The notes under the pieces are model-generated. The model was not told the origin of the DNA, did no database searches, and saw only the letters and a list, made by a program, of their open reading frames with translations. From a virus, in IMG/VR virus record IMGVR_UViG_3300046680_000396, positions 1-46,506 of that record: a DNA stretch of 46,506 bases, one strand, 5' to 3'. A program made the position numbers and the translations under genes. Shown here in pieces: positions 37,796 through 45,235 of the stretch (the first letter of the stretch is position 1; each line of letters begins with the position of its first letter).

Positions 37796-38237
37796 GTACA
37801 ACGCTTCACTGAAGTACAGCGGTGCGCACGACTCGCCATGGGTGACCGTCGAGTCCGACAACGAAGAGGAGCTGCACGCGGCTCTGTCGTCTCTCGGCGC
37901 CCCCGATACGGACTTCTGGGCCGCCCTTGGCCGGGCCATCGGCGCGTTCAAGACGGGTGCTCTCCTGGGCGAGGTTCTGGGCGCTCAGGCCGCGCCCCCG
38001 GAGCAGGCTGCACCGCAGTGGCAGGGCGGCAACGTCGCGCCCCCGGCGTGGGCCGCTGGCCCGTCTCAGCCGGCCGGAGGCTTGACAGCTCCCCCTGCGG
38101 CTGCGCCGGGTGAGGCAAAGTACTGCGAGCACGGCATGCGCACCCTGAAGAGCGGCACCGGCAGCAACGGCAAGCCCTATATGCGGTACGACTGCCCGAG
38201 CCGGGTGTGTCCGGCCGAGTGGGGAAACAACCGCTAA
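37785..38237 (+). CDS. Hypothetical replication-block protein with C-terminal zinc ribbon
   Basis: 150 residues; TTG 37785 is fixed by GGAGG 8 nt upstream. The N-terminus (LTLKYNASLKYSGAHDSPWV) is strand-rich, followed by a Pro/Ala/Gly/Gln-rich linker. A ribbon CEHGMRTLKSGTGSNGKPYM then DCPSRVCPAEW resembles zinc modules at the C-termini of actinophage replication proteins. The layout of an ordered N-terminus plus flexible linker recalls single-strand binding proteins, but no OB-fold is obvious. Confidence 0.6.
   Translation: MTLKYNASLKYSGAHDSPWVTVESDNEEELHAALSSLGAPDTDFWAALGRAIGAFKTGALLGEVLGAQAAPPEQAAPQWQGGNVAPPAWAAGPSQPAGGLTAPPAAAPGEAKYCEHGMRTLKSGTGSNGKPYMRYDCPSRVCPAEWGNNR
38069..38089 (-). 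repeat. Dispersed GCTTTAMAGC element, copy 23 (degenerate)
   Basis: GCCGGC, 5 nt, GCTTGACAGC; core has one change. Confidence 0.6.
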
Positions 38238-38240
38238 CCG

Positions 38241-39038
38241 ATGCTCTCGCTCTCGCGCGCACGATTCACGCGAGGGTCGGCCGGTGAACCACTCCCGCCC
38301 GTCTTCCGGGCGCTCTCCTCTCAAGGCGTCCACTTTCGTCAGGGGCAGCTGTGTCTTATCGCGGCTGCCCCCGGCGTAGGCAAATCCCTTCTTTCTCTCA
38401 CGCTCGCCATCCGGGCCGGTCTGCCGACGCTGTACTTCAGCGCTGACACGGACCAGGCCACCATGACTATTCGCGCTGCCGCGATGGTCTCGGGATGGAC
38501 GACGGACGACGTTGAGAGGGCTCTAGACGCGGGGAGAACCGAACACCTTGACGTGCTTCTGCACAAGTGGAGTCACATTCAGTTTGACTTCAAGGCGTCG
38601 CCCACGGCGACGGACGTTGAGCAGGAACTCAAGGCATTCCGGATGGTTTACGGCGACTGGCCTTCGCTGATCGTCATGGACAACATCACGAACCTAGACA
38701 ACGAGCTGAACACGGACGGCTTCCAAAGCCTTGAAGCTACGTGTGACTTTCTGCATGAGCTTTCTCGGGAAACCGGCGCTTGCATGGTCGGCCTTCATCA
38801 CGTCACCGGCGACTTTGACGATGGCACTAAGCCCCCGTCTCTGTCTTCTCTACGCGGAAAGGTCTCGAAGGTTCCCGAGCTTGTCTTGGCGCTTCACCGC
38901 GTCGGCGGCGACTCGCTTGAGGGCGCACGCACTATCGGCGTGAGCCCGGTCAAGAACCGAACCGGCAAGTCCGATCCTTCCGGCGGCTGGTTCATGAACC
39001 TGTCCGTTGACCTCGAAAGGATGGCGGTGACCGGATGA
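38241..39038 (+). CDS. RecA/DnaB-like ATPase (replicative helicase-type)
   Basis: 265 residues from ATG 38241. Walker A APGVGKS at 43-49 within GQLCLIAAAPGVGKSLLSLT and Walker B SLIVMDNI. A sensor region LVLALHRVGG follows. The arginine-finger-like end GARTIGVSPVKNRTGKSDPS matches DnaB/RepA-type ATPases. It lacks the DnaB N-terminal domain. Probably unwinds DNA at the fork with the primase downstream, or acts as a recombinase loader. Stop overlaps the next gene. Confidence 0.85.
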   Translation: MLSLSRARFTRGSAGEPLPPVFRALSSQGVHFRQGQLCLIAAAPGVGKSLLSLTLAIRAGLPTLYFSADTDQATMTIRAAAMVSGWTTDDVERALDAGRTEHLDVLLHKWSHIQFDFKASPTATDVEQELKAFRMVYGDWPSLIVMDNITNLDNELNTDGFQSLEATCDFLHELSRETGACMVGLHHVTGDFDDGTKPPSLSSLRGKVSKVPELVLALHRVGGDSLEGARTIGVSPVKNRTGKSDPSGGWFMNLSVDLERMAVTG

Positions 39039-39442
39039 CTAATGGTCGCGCCAGCAAATCCAAGGGCTACAGGGGAGAGGCGGAGTTCGTTGAGGACGCT
39101 CAAGCCCACGGCTACAAGGCACAGCGGAACGGCAACATTCACGGGCAGGCCGATCAGGGCGACATTGCCGGGGTGCCGGGCTGGGTCGTTCAAGTCAAGA
39201 ACGTCGCGGTAGCGCAGATACCCGCCTTTCTGAAGGCAGCCAAGGAACAGGCCGCGAACGCGGGCGTTCGTTTCTACTGCGTGGCTCTGAAGCTTCGCGG
39301 TAAGCACATGCGCGACGGCGCCATTCTCATGCCGGTCGGCCAGTGGTGGGACATCGTCAAGGAGATGGAGGAGCTACGTGCCGAAAACCAAGCGCTCACA
39401 AGGCTTCTCCGCCCCGAGCCTGGACATAGCCAGGGTACTTGA
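39035..39442 (+). CDS. Holliday-junction resolvase-like nuclease
   Basis: 135 residues from ATG 39035 (ATGA overlap). KSKGYRGEAEFVEDAQAHGY, then QADQGDIAGVPGWVVQVKN carry the E...GD...(V)xK pattern of PD-(D/E)XK resolvases of the Hjc type. It would resolve branched DNA before packaging. Its 3' end overlaps the primase start by 65 nt. Confidence 0.8.
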   Translation: MTNGRASKSKGYRGEAEFVEDAQAHGYKAQRNGNIHGQADQGDIAGVPGWVVQVKNVAVAQIPAFLKAAKEQAANAGVRFYCVALKLRGKHMRDGAILMPVGQWWDIVKEMEELRAENQALTRLLRPEPGHSQGT

Positions 39443-39797
39443 GCACTACGGGGCTACGAACGTCCCAGAGGGCCGGGAAAGGTCGATGCGGTGCCCTTTC
39501 CACGGCGCGGACCGAACGCCGTCCGGCACGGTCAACACGGAAACTGGCCTGTTCTTCTGCTTCACCTGCGGTGTGGGCGGGGACGCATGGGCACTGATTC
39601 AAGGGAGGGAGGGCCTGACTTTTCGTGAGGCTGTCGAGTTCGCGGCTGGCGTTTTTGGAACAGGCAACACAGACGTACAGCAAGGCGCTACGCGGGTCAC
39701 CCGCCGACGAGTATTTGACGACGAAACGCGGCCTGAGCGGGGGCAGCAAGACATATTTTCGGCTGGGATTCGTCGCCGACCCTTTGCCGGGTCATGA
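39378..39797 (+). CDS. DNA primase, zinc-binding part (frame broken from TOPRIM part)
   Basis: 139 residues from GTG 39378, of which the first ~92 are primase-like. CPFH (Cys39, His42) and CFTC (Cys61, Cys64) form the CHC2 zinc finger that reads the template. The homologous part ends near GLTFREAVEFAAGV, and the frame then runs 48 unrelated residues. The catalytic TOPRIM part continues in the +1 frame (39625-40272). Crossover is at the T5 run 39652-39656. See the finding on this break. Confidence 0.85.
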   Translation: MPKTKRSQGFSAPSLDIARVLEHYGATNVPEGRERSMRCPFHGADRTPSGTVNTETGLFFCFTCGVGGDAWALIQGREGLTFREAVEFAAGVFGTGNTDVQQGATRVTRRRVFDDETRPERGQQDIFSAGIRRRPFAGS

Positions 39798-40272
39798 GAA
39801 GTACGCGGGTTGCCTGGCCATCCCGTACGTGACCCGTGCCGGGATCGTGTCAATGCGGTTCCGGCGCCTGGCGGGCGACGGCCCGAAGTACCTGAGCGAG
39901 CCGGGCGAGGAAACGCGTCTCTACCACCCGGAAGGGTTCTTCCGGCACGAGCGGTTCATCTGCCTGTGTGAGGGCGAGATAGACACGATGACCGCCGTTC
40001 AGGCCGGTCTACCGGCCGTGGGCGTCCCTGGGGCGCAGTCGTGGAAGCCGTACATGTTCCGCGCATTCGACGGCTACGACGTCGTGTTCATTCTCGCGGA
40101 CACGGACGACAAGACCGGCGACGGGATGAAGTTCGCCGAAAAGGCCGCCGGTCAAATCAAGTCGGCCCGCATCATCCCCATGGCCCTAGAAGGCCGGGGC
40201 TACGACGTCAATTCGCTCGTCATGGAGCACGGCGCGGAAGCGCTGATATCGAAGGTAGGTGTTGAGCTGTGA
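39625..40272 (+). CDS. DNA primase, TOPRIM part
   Basis: Open in the +1 frame relative to the zinc-finger part; homologous from about 39655 (EQATQTYSKALRGSPADEYL). TOPRIM: FICLCEGEIDTMTAVQAGLP with the catalytic Glu, VVFILADTDDKTGDGMKFAE with the metal-binding Asp residues. No ribosome site precedes an internal start, so it is probably made as one chain with the zinc part by frameshift, or the sequence has a one-base error. It would synthesise primers for the phage fork. Confidence 0.85.
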   Translation: MRLSSSRLAFLEQATQTYSKALRGSPADEYLTTKRGLSGGSKTYFRLGFVADPLPGHEKYAGCLAIPYVTRAGIVSMRFRRLAGDGPKYLSEPGEETRLYHPEGFFRHERFICLCEGEIDTMTAVQAGLPAVGVPGAQSWKPYMFRAFDGYDVVFILADTDDKTGDGMKFAEKAAGQIKSARIIPMALEGRGYDVNSLVMEHGAEALISKVGVEL

Positions 40273-40574
40273 GTGTCGAGTACCCGCCGAAGCTGATGCG
40301 GTTCGGGCTGTCGTCTGAGGAACTGACCGACGCTGTTGACGTGTTCCTGTGGGGCGCAGCGTTCCGCGTGATCGGGACCGGCGCGGAGCAGTACGAGAAG
40401 CACGACAAGAACGGCCAACCCTTCCAGGCGTTCGAGGAGATGACCCCGCTGGAGCTGGTCCAGAATGCCCGCGAAGAGGTGCAAGATCTTGGCGTCTACG
40501 CGGCGATGACGGATCTCCGGCTGGCCCGGCTGCAAGCGGCCTTGGCGGGCACGGTCGTGGGTGATGCCCGATGA
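40269..40574 (+). CDS. Hypothetical protein of the replication block
   Basis: 101 residues from GTG 40269 (GTGA-type overlap). Helical; the part QAFEEMTPLELVQNAREEVQ then DLGVYAAMTDLRLARL weakly resembles MazG-like nucleotide pyrophosphohydrolases, but the metal-binding ExxE pair is only partly present. Overlaps the next gene by 4 nt. Confidence 0.6.
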   Translation: MSVEYPPKLMRFGLSSEELTDAVDVFLWGAAFRVIGTGAEQYEKHDKNGQPFQAFEEMTPLELVQNAREEVQDLGVYAAMTDLRLARLQAALAGTVVGDAR

Positions 40575-40933
40575 CGGATCTCGTGGTGGAACTGGAAGTC
40601 TCGACTTCCGCTCTCGCAGGCATCTACCGGTGGCAGGGCTGGCCCCTGGCGCTGTGTGAGGAGTCCACGCCTACGGCGCTGGATCTGACCGAGCTGATTA
40701 CGCACGTCGCGTGTGAGGCCGTGGGAGAAGAAACCGGCTCGTACTACAGCCTTGGCCGCATCGTCGCGTTCTCCGCGACCGAGGTCCCCGGCGAGGTAGA
40801 GCTAGCCCTGAAGATCGGGCGGGCGTATCTGCCCTTGGGAGACGACGCGGACAGCGCGCCGGCCAACCGCTTTACAGCACGGCCCGCGGAATCGCGGCAT
40901 GACGACCTGGGACCCGAGGGGGCGAGCAATTGA
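40571..40933 (+). CDS. Hypothetical protein
   Basis: 120 residues from ATG 40571. Mixed alpha/beta (VVELEVSTSALAGIYRWQGW), acidic C-terminus. No known motif. The stop overlaps the TTG of the phosphoesterase gene (TTGA). Dispersed-element copy 24 lies near its 3' end. Confidence 0.65.
   Translation: MTDLVVELEVSTSALAGIYRWQGWPLALCEESTPTALDLTELITHVACEAVGEETGSYYSLGRIVAFSATEVPGEVELALKIGRAYLPLGDDADSAPANRFTARPAESRHDDLGPEGASN
40858..40889 (-). repeat. Dispersed GCTTTAMAGC element, copy 24 (three-part)
   Basis: GCCGGC, 5 nt, GCTTTACAGC, 5 nt, CCGCGG, intragenic. Confidence 0.9.
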
Positions 40934-41697
40934 GCAAGTGGCAAACGATCGTGTGCCTGCCTGACTTTCAGGTCCCGTATCACGACCCGAAGTTCATCCG
41001 CGCGATGTTCCACTACATCAAGGACGCGGAGCCGGACAAGATCGTTCACGTCGGTGACTTCCTGGACGCGCCGGAGCCGTCGCGCTGGTCGAAGGGCGCG
41101 GCGGGCGAGTACGCGGGGACGCTTCAGAAGTCGCTAGACACGGCGTTCGATGTGCTCGCAGACCTGCGGGCCGCGTTCCCGAGCGGCCCCGTGGTGCTGA
41201 AAATGGGCAACCATGACCGGCGGATCGCCGACTACGTGAAGCGGTACGCCCCGGCGGTGGGGCCGCTGCGGGTCCTGGACTTCGAGCGGCTGATCAATGC
41301 GCGGGCGCTTGGCGTGGAGATCTCCCACGGCGTCCACGAGGTGGCGCCGGGCTGGCTGGTAGCCCACGGCGATGAGGGATCGCTCTCGCGCATCGCAGGC
41401 AACACGGCGGCGGGCCTGGCACAGAAGCTCGGCAAGTCTGTGGTGTGCGGGCACACGCACCGCGCGGGCCTGGTCCCGCACTCCACGGGCTACAACGGCC
41501 GGAACCGTTCCCTGTGGGGCCTGGAAGTCGGCCACGCGATGGACGTGAAGCGAGCGGGCTACCTGAAGGCCGGTAGCGCCAACTGGCAACAGGCGTTCGG
41601 CATCCTCCGGACGAACGGCCGGACGACCATTCCGGAGCTGGTGACCGTGGTTGACAAGCGGTTCTCCGTCGAGGGCGCCGTCTATGAGTGGAAGTGA
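40930..41697 (+). CDS. Calcineurin-like metallophosphoesterase
   Basis: 255 residues from TTG 40930 (TTGA overlap). All five signature blocks are present: LPDFQVPYHD (Asp12), IVHVGDFLDAP, MGNHDRR, VAHGD and CGHTH. These bind two metals in MRE11/calcineurin-type enzymes. In a replication block it is probably a DNA nuclease or end-processing phosphoesterase, possibly working with the RecB-like nuclease. Overlaps the sigma-like gene. Confidence 0.85.
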   Translation: MSKWQTIVCLPDFQVPYHDPKFIRAMFHYIKDAEPDKIVHVGDFLDAPEPSRWSKGAAGEYAGTLQKSLDTAFDVLADLRAAFPSGPVVLKMGNHDRRIADYVKRYAPAVGPLRVLDFERLINARALGVEISHGVHEVAPGWLVAHGDEGSLSRIAGNTAAGLAQKLGKSVVCGHTHRAGLVPHSTGYNGRNRSLWGLEVGHAMDVKRAGYLKAGSANWQQAFGILRTNGRTTIPELVTVVDKRFSVEGAVYEWK

Positions 41698-41704
41698 GGT
41701 GCCT

Positions 41705-42277
41705 GTGCTGACGCACGATGACTACGAGTGGGTGTCTGAGATCGTGAAGCGGGCGGCGGCGACCGTTGCCCGCAAGTGGCCCGGCATCGACCGGGACGAC
41801 ATCGGACAAGAGATATGGGTCAAGATCCTGCCCGCCTGGTCCAAGCTGGTACGGGATGACGACTACGTGTTCAAGGTGGCGTGTAGGGCCGGGAACGGCT
41901 ACGCCGCTGACGAGCGCTACTACTACACGCACATGTCGGCGGAATGGGTCTACACCCCGGCGGAAGTCAGAGGCCTGTTCCGGGAAGCGTTCTTCGACCC
42001 CGGCGCGTGGGAACAGATGCCTACTGAAGAGACCTCGAACACGCTCCGCGCGGGCGGCGTGGTGGTGTCCCTGTGGGACCTGCGGGAGGTGTGGGGCGAG
42101 TTGTCAGACGCTCAGCGCCATGCGATCGAGCACGCGTATCGGGACGCGGGCGACGGGGAAGGGTTGGACCCGGCGGCACGGAAGACCCTTCAGAGGGCCA
42201 TTGACACGGCGACGCGCGCTCTCAACGGCAGGATGGCGACCCGTGGGGACCGAAGCCGGTACGAGCTGGCGGTGTGA
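41705..42277 (+). CDS. Sigma factor-like protein
   Basis: 190 residues from GTG 41705 (GAGG 5 nt upstream); ATG 41684 and GTG 41699 are in frame. The N-terminal part (VKRAAATVARKWPGIDRDDI, GQEIWVKILPAWSKLVRDDD) resembles sigma region 2. The C-terminal part (LREVWGELSDAQRHAIEHAY then LDPAARKTLQRAIDTATRAL) resembles the region 4 helix-turn-helix. Divergent sigma-like proteins in actinophages are candidates for late-gene activation. It is the last gene of the replication block before a strong terminator. Assignment is by pattern only. Confidence 0.6.
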   Translation: MLTHDDYEWVSEIVKRAAATVARKWPGIDRDDIGQEIWVKILPAWSKLVRDDDYVFKVACRAGNGYAADERYYYTHMSAEWVYTPAEVRGLFREAFFDPGAWEQMPTEETSNTLRAGGVVVSLWDLREVWGELSDAQRHAIEHAYRDAGDGEGLDPAARKTLQRAIDTATRALNGRMATRGDRSRYELAV

Positions 42278-42282
42278 ACCCC

Positions 42283-42312
42283 GCCGGCCAAACGCTGTAA
42301 AGCAAGCCGCGG
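42283..42312 (-). repeat. Dispersed GCTTTAMAGC element, copy 25 (three-part)
   Basis: GCCGGC, 5 nt, GCTGTAAAGC, 3 nt, CCGCGG, 5 nt after the sigma-like gene's stop. Confidence 0.95.
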
Positions 42313-42339
42313 AACCCCCGGCCTTCGGGTCGGGGGTTT
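42313..42339 (+). terminator. Intrinsic terminator ending the replication block
   Basis: CCCCCGGCC, short loop, GGTCGGGGG with TTT. Confidence 0.85.
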
Positions 42340-42345
42340 CTGCGT

Positions 42346-42374
42346 GTCAAGTTCGGTCAAGTTTCTGGTATGAC
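42346..42374 (+). promoter_or_regulatory. Promoter/operator of the DUF6879-XRE module
   Basis: Direct repeat TCAAGTT at 42347-42353 and 42357-42363 (10-bp register, same helix face) upstream of TATGAC (42369-42374). A related pair TCAAGTT/TCTAGTT recurs at 44015-44031 after the module, suggesting binding by the XRE protein. Confidence 0.6.
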
Positions 42375-42434
42375 GATCGTGGCCAGTGCAAGCTCAGTCA
42401 TATCGGTCGTCACCAAAACCCGAGGGAGACCAAC

Positions 42435-42665
42435 ATGGCACTGCACATGCTTGGCAAGGACCCGAACAGCGACAACGGGGACTCACCAACCGTGTACTAC
42501 GACGACGAGAGCGGCAACTACCTGCTTCAGGGCTGGAAGGTACTCGACGCGGACCGGCTTGCCCAGATGCGCATCCCGGAGCATGAAACCGTGATCGAGT
42601 TCCCCACCCGCATGATGCAGTTCTTCCCGGAGGTGAACGGTGGCGGCAGCCCCGACGCTCGCTGA
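42435..42665 (+). CDS. Small acidic protein, first gene of the DUF6879-XRE module
   Basis: 76 residues from ATG 42435, ribosome site GAGGGAG. Acidic, strand-turn pattern (SPTVYYDDESGNYLLQGWKV). Small genes of this type often precede DUF6879/DUF5753 pairs in Streptomyces. Overlaps the next gene by 26 nt. Confidence 0.65.
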   Translation: MALHMLGKDPNSDNGDSPTVYYDDESGNYLLQGWKVLDADRLAQMRIPEHETVIEFPTRMMQFFPEVNGGGSPDAR

Positions 42666-43155
42666 TCTGCTCAGGTCGGCCCAGAGCACGGCCGACCACT
42701 TGGAGATGAGAGACGGGTACATGCGAGACTCCCCGTCCTTCATCGCGTGGCAGGGCGGGGACCGCGAGATGCCGGATGCTCCGGCTAGCCGCGAGTGGCG
42801 GCAGCTGGTGAAGGAGACCGTTGCCCGTGGGGTGTCGGTGCGGCGTGCTCGGATCGTCTCCGAGCCGCTGAGTGACTACGCGCGCTTCGAGTACGACATC
42901 ACCCGCGAACACAACATCGGTGCAGGCGAAGACGTTCGATGGCTGCCACGGTCCAGGGCATCGCGGCTAGCGCTGCCCGGCAACGACTTCTGGCTGTTCG
43001 ACGGGCAGATTCTCAGGTTCGGCCTGTTCGCCGGGAATGGCTCGCTTGTGGGCCATGTCGTCGACGAAAACCCGGACGCTTTAAAGCTCTGCGCCGGCGC
43101 GTTTGACGCGGTGTGGCGCCTCGCGATTCCGCACGAGGACTACCAGCCCGCCTAA
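42640..43155 (+). CDS. DUF6879-family protein
   Basis: 171 residues from GTG 42640 (GGAGG 6 nt upstream). TLADLLRSAQSTADHLEMRD, VARGVSVRRARIVSEPLSDY, RWLPRSRASRLALPGNDFWL and LCAGAFDAVWRLAIPHEDY match DUF6879 closely. The family pairs with XRE-DUF5753 regulators in many actinomycetes and is suspected to be the effector of an Scr1-like toxin-antitoxin arrangement. The biochemical activity is not established. Dispersed-element copy 26 lies near the 3' end. Confidence 0.85.
   Translation: MAAAPTLADLLRSAQSTADHLEMRDGYMRDSPSFIAWQGGDREMPDAPASREWRQLVKETVARGVSVRRARIVSEPLSDYARFEYDITREHNIGAGEDVRWLPRSRASRLALPGNDFWLFDGQILRFGLFAGNGSLVGHVVDENPDALKLCAGAFDAVWRLAIPHEDYQPA
43078..43098 (+). repeat. Dispersed GCTTTAMAGC element, copy 26
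   Basis: GCTTTAAAGC, 5 nt, GCCGGC, in the DUF6879 gene (codons for ALKLCAGA). Confidence 0.85.
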
Positions 43156-43160
43156 CACTC

Positions 43161-44009
43161 GTGACGACTTCCCCCTCATCCAGCGCTCAACAGGCCAGAG
43201 AAGCACTCGGCAGGCGCCTGCGCGAGATCCGCAAGTCATCGGGTCTCACCGCGCGGGCGCTTGCTGAGCTTGCCGGGTGGCACGAAACGAAGTGCTCCCA
43301 GCTTCAGGCCGGGAAACGGCCGCCATCCGAGGACGACATACGGATGTGGGCCCGGTTGTGCGGCGCTGAAGATCAGATTGACGATCTGATCGCTACGGCC
43401 CGCAACGTCGAAGGGATGTATGTCGAGTGGCGACGGCTGGAACAGACCGGCTTAGCCCGGCTTCAGCGTGCCTCGGTCGGCCTGTTGGAGGAGACGCGAC
43501 ACTTCAAGATCTATTGCTCTAGCTTCATGCCGGGTGTGCTGCAAGCGGCGCAGTACATCACGGCGCTACTGACGATGATCACGGAGTTCCGGGGCATCCC
43601 GAACGATGTTGATGAAGCCGTTGCCGCGAGACTGGATCGGTCGAAGGTTGTCCGGCAGGGCGATCACAGGTTTTCGATCCTGGTTGAAGAGGCGGTGCTC
43701 CGCTACCGCATCGGTGATGACGAAGCGATGGTGGACCAGCTCGCTCAGCTTCTCGCGTCTATGTCGCTGCCGAGTGTGAGCCTCCGTATTATCCCGGATT
43801 CGGCGCGTCGGACCATGTGGCCGCTAGAGACGTTCATCGTCTATGACGACAAGCTTGTGACGGTCGAACTGTTGAGCGCGCATGTGCGCGTCACGACACC
43901 CACGGACGTTGACGGTTACGTTCGGGCCTTCTCTGAACTGTCGAAGATGGCTGTTTACGGCAAGGAAGCTCGGTCCTTGATAATGGCCGCCATGCAGGTT
44001 CTTGAATAG
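43161..44009 (+). CDS. XRE-family regulator with DUF5753 domain
   Basis: 282 residues from GTG 43161, 5 nt after the DUF6879 stop. N-terminal XRE helix-turn-helix (LGRRLREIRKSSGLTARALA, ELAGWHETKCSQLQAGKRPP). Then the DUF5753/Scr1-type domain (YCSSFMPGVLQAAQYITALL, AARLDRSKVVRQGDHRFSIL, VSLRIIPDSARRTMWPLETF). Such proteins bind their own promoter and are thought to control a small partner. Whether this pair defends the lysogen against other phages or regulates lysogeny is open. Confidence 0.92.
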   Translation: MTTSPSSSAQQAREALGRRLREIRKSSGLTARALAELAGWHETKCSQLQAGKRPPSEDDIRMWARLCGAEDQIDDLIATARNVEGMYVEWRRLEQTGLARLQRASVGLLEETRHFKIYCSSFMPGVLQAAQYITALLTMITEFRGIPNDVDEAVAARLDRSKVVRQGDHRFSILVEEAVLRYRIGDDEAMVDQLAQLLASMSLPSVSLRIIPDSARRTMWPLETFIVYDDKLVTVELLSAHVRVTTPTDVDGYVRAFSELSKMAVYGKEARSLIMAAMQVLE

Positions 44010-44014
44010 GTCTG

Positions 44015-44038
44015 TCAAGTTTGGTCTAGTTCATTGAT
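44015..44038 (+). promoter_or_regulatory. Second direct-repeat operator candidate
   Basis: TCAAGTT and TCTAGTT (44015-44031) in the same 10-bp register as the repeat at 42347-42363, followed by CATTGAT. It precedes the 44103 gene and may put that gene under XRE control. Confidence 0.5.
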
Positions 44039-44102
44039 GCGCCGGTCAGGCTATCCGTAGCGTCTTGGCCATGCTCCGAGAATATGAAGCGAGGTACGTC
44101 GC

Positions 44103-44486
44103 GTGAGCGCCGCGACGACTGCCGACTTCCTGAGCGCGGCGGAACAGGAGTTGACCGCGAGCAACCCTCCCGGCTTCGTCCAGTGCAACCCGTGCCAGGA
44201 CTTCCGCACCGATGTGTCGTTCGACGTCGAGCATCCGTGCCGACACTGCAAGCCGATGCGGTTCCTGTCGTGGCGTCTGTGCTACGAGGGCGAAGGGCTG
44301 TCTGTCCTGGTGGACGGCATAGAGTGCGTGGTCCTGCTGCCTCCGGCCGGTGGCTCGATCGTTCAGCCCTGCGAAGGCATCAAGTGTGATTACGGCTGTG
44401 TGCTGGTCCGGCCGATACTCGGCAGTGATGCGCGTTGGGTTGATCTCGATCACGTCGAGATCCTGACGGCATGGGAGGGCGCGTGA
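44103..44486 (+). CDS. Hypothetical cysteine-containing protein
   Basis: 127 residues from GTG 44103. Cys-rich first half (VQCNPCQDF, HPCRHCKPMRF, RLCYEG) suggests a zinc site; the second half is beta-rich with two more cysteines (IKCDYGC) and ends LDHVEILTAWEGA. No family recognised. Stop overlaps the next GTG. Confidence 0.65.
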   Translation: MSAATTADFLSAAEQELTASNPPGFVQCNPCQDFRTDVSFDVEHPCRHCKPMRFLSWRLCYEGEGLSVLVDGIECVVLLPPAGGSIVQPCEGIKCDYGCVLVRPILGSDARWVDLDHVEILTAWEGA

Positions 44487-44716
44487 GCCTTCCAACAAGG
44501 CCAAGCCGGAGGCAGGGCGCGATGCAACCGGGTGACCTGGTAACCCTGCGGGACACGGAATACCGGTATGTGGTGCAGCCGTACCCGGCTCATGAGCAGT
44601 TCTGCGTGCCTGTCGTGAGCATCGCCGATGAGGGGACGGGCACTGACGTGAGGCTCGTTTTCGCTGATGACGTGAGCCCGGCGGAGGGCGCTCCCGAGGC
44701 CGGCGGGGAGCTGTAA
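44483..44716 (+). CDS. Hypothetical small beta protein
   Basis: 77 residues from GTG 44483 (GTGA overlap, GGGAGG upstream); ATG 44522 would give a compact 64-residue product. MQPGDLVTLRDTEYRYVVQP suggests a small barrel. The stop lies in dispersed-element copy 27. Confidence 0.6.
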   Translation: MSLPTRPSRRQGAMQPGDLVTLRDTEYRYVVQPYPAHEQFCVPVVSIADEGTGTDVRLVFADDVSPAEGAPEAGGEL

Positions 44717-44728
44717 AGCGAACCGCGG
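44699..44728 (-). repeat. Dispersed GCTTTAMAGC element, copy 27 (three-part)
   Basis: GCCGGC, 5 nt, GCTGTAAAGC, 3 nt, CCGCGG. The core supplies the stop codon of the preceding gene. Confidence 0.95.
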
Positions 44729-44738
44729 CCCTTTAAGC

Positions 44739-44787
44739 CACCCGTCTGCCTGTGACCATCCCCCCCGTGTGGCCAGGCAGGCGGGTG
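44739..44787 (+). terminator. Long-stem hairpin after copy 27
   Basis: CACCCGTCTGCCTG (44739-44752) pairs with CAGGCAGGCGGGTG (44774-44787), one G-T pair. No T tract; may be a terminator of another type or an RNA-processing signal. Confidence 0.45.
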
Positions 44788-44820
44788 TTCCACAACCACA
44801 ACCCGAAGGAATGACACCCG

Positions 44821-45003
44821 TTGAGCAAGAAGAATGAAGACCCGCCGAACATCAGCGGGGTTCCGCAACTAGACGCCTACCTTGCAACCCGCCTGACCCG
44901 CGACGAGCAGGAGCAGATGCGACAAACCTACGAAGACGGGGACCCGGAGGGCAGCCAGGCGATCATCAACAAGGCGAACATCCGGAACGGGAACAAGAAG
45001 TAG
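44821..45003 (+). CDS. Hypothetical small hydrophilic protein
   Basis: 60 residues from TTG 44821 with AAGGA about 11 nt upstream. Charged and helical (LTRDEQEQMRQTYEDGDPEG), Asn/Lys-rich end. No motif known. Confidence 0.55.
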   Translation: MSKKNEDPPNISGVPQLDAYLATRLTRDEQEQMRQTYEDGDPEGSQAIINKANIRNGNKK

Positions 45004-45007
45004 CGCC

Positions 45008-45202
45008 ATGGTCTACGAGCCTCCGCCGAACCCCGCCGACTGGATTTGTGACGCACTGCCCTCGCGCCACACGTCCGAGTCGGCGGACTCGCGTCATGCG
45101 ACCCCTTCCCGCCAGGAGGAGCCGATGACGTGGGAAGCAATACGCGCCGCCCGGCCCGTTTACGACTACGAACCGCGCCACGGTGGGCAGACCGCCGCCT
45201 AG
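45008..45202 (+). CDS. Hypothetical short protein
   Basis: 64 residues from ATG 45008. AGGAGG lies 5 nt before an in-frame ATG at 45125, which would leave only 25 residues (MTWEAIRAARPVYDYEP), so either start is possible. No motif; the upstream part has a short GAGTC/GACTC hairpin. It precedes the lipoprotein gene. Confidence 0.45.
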   Translation: MVYEPPPNPADWICDALPSRHTSESADSRHATPSRQEEPMTWEAIRAARPVYDYEPRHGGQTAA

Positions 45203-45235
45203 TTATGCACATCCCTATTAGCGCAGGGAGAGCAC

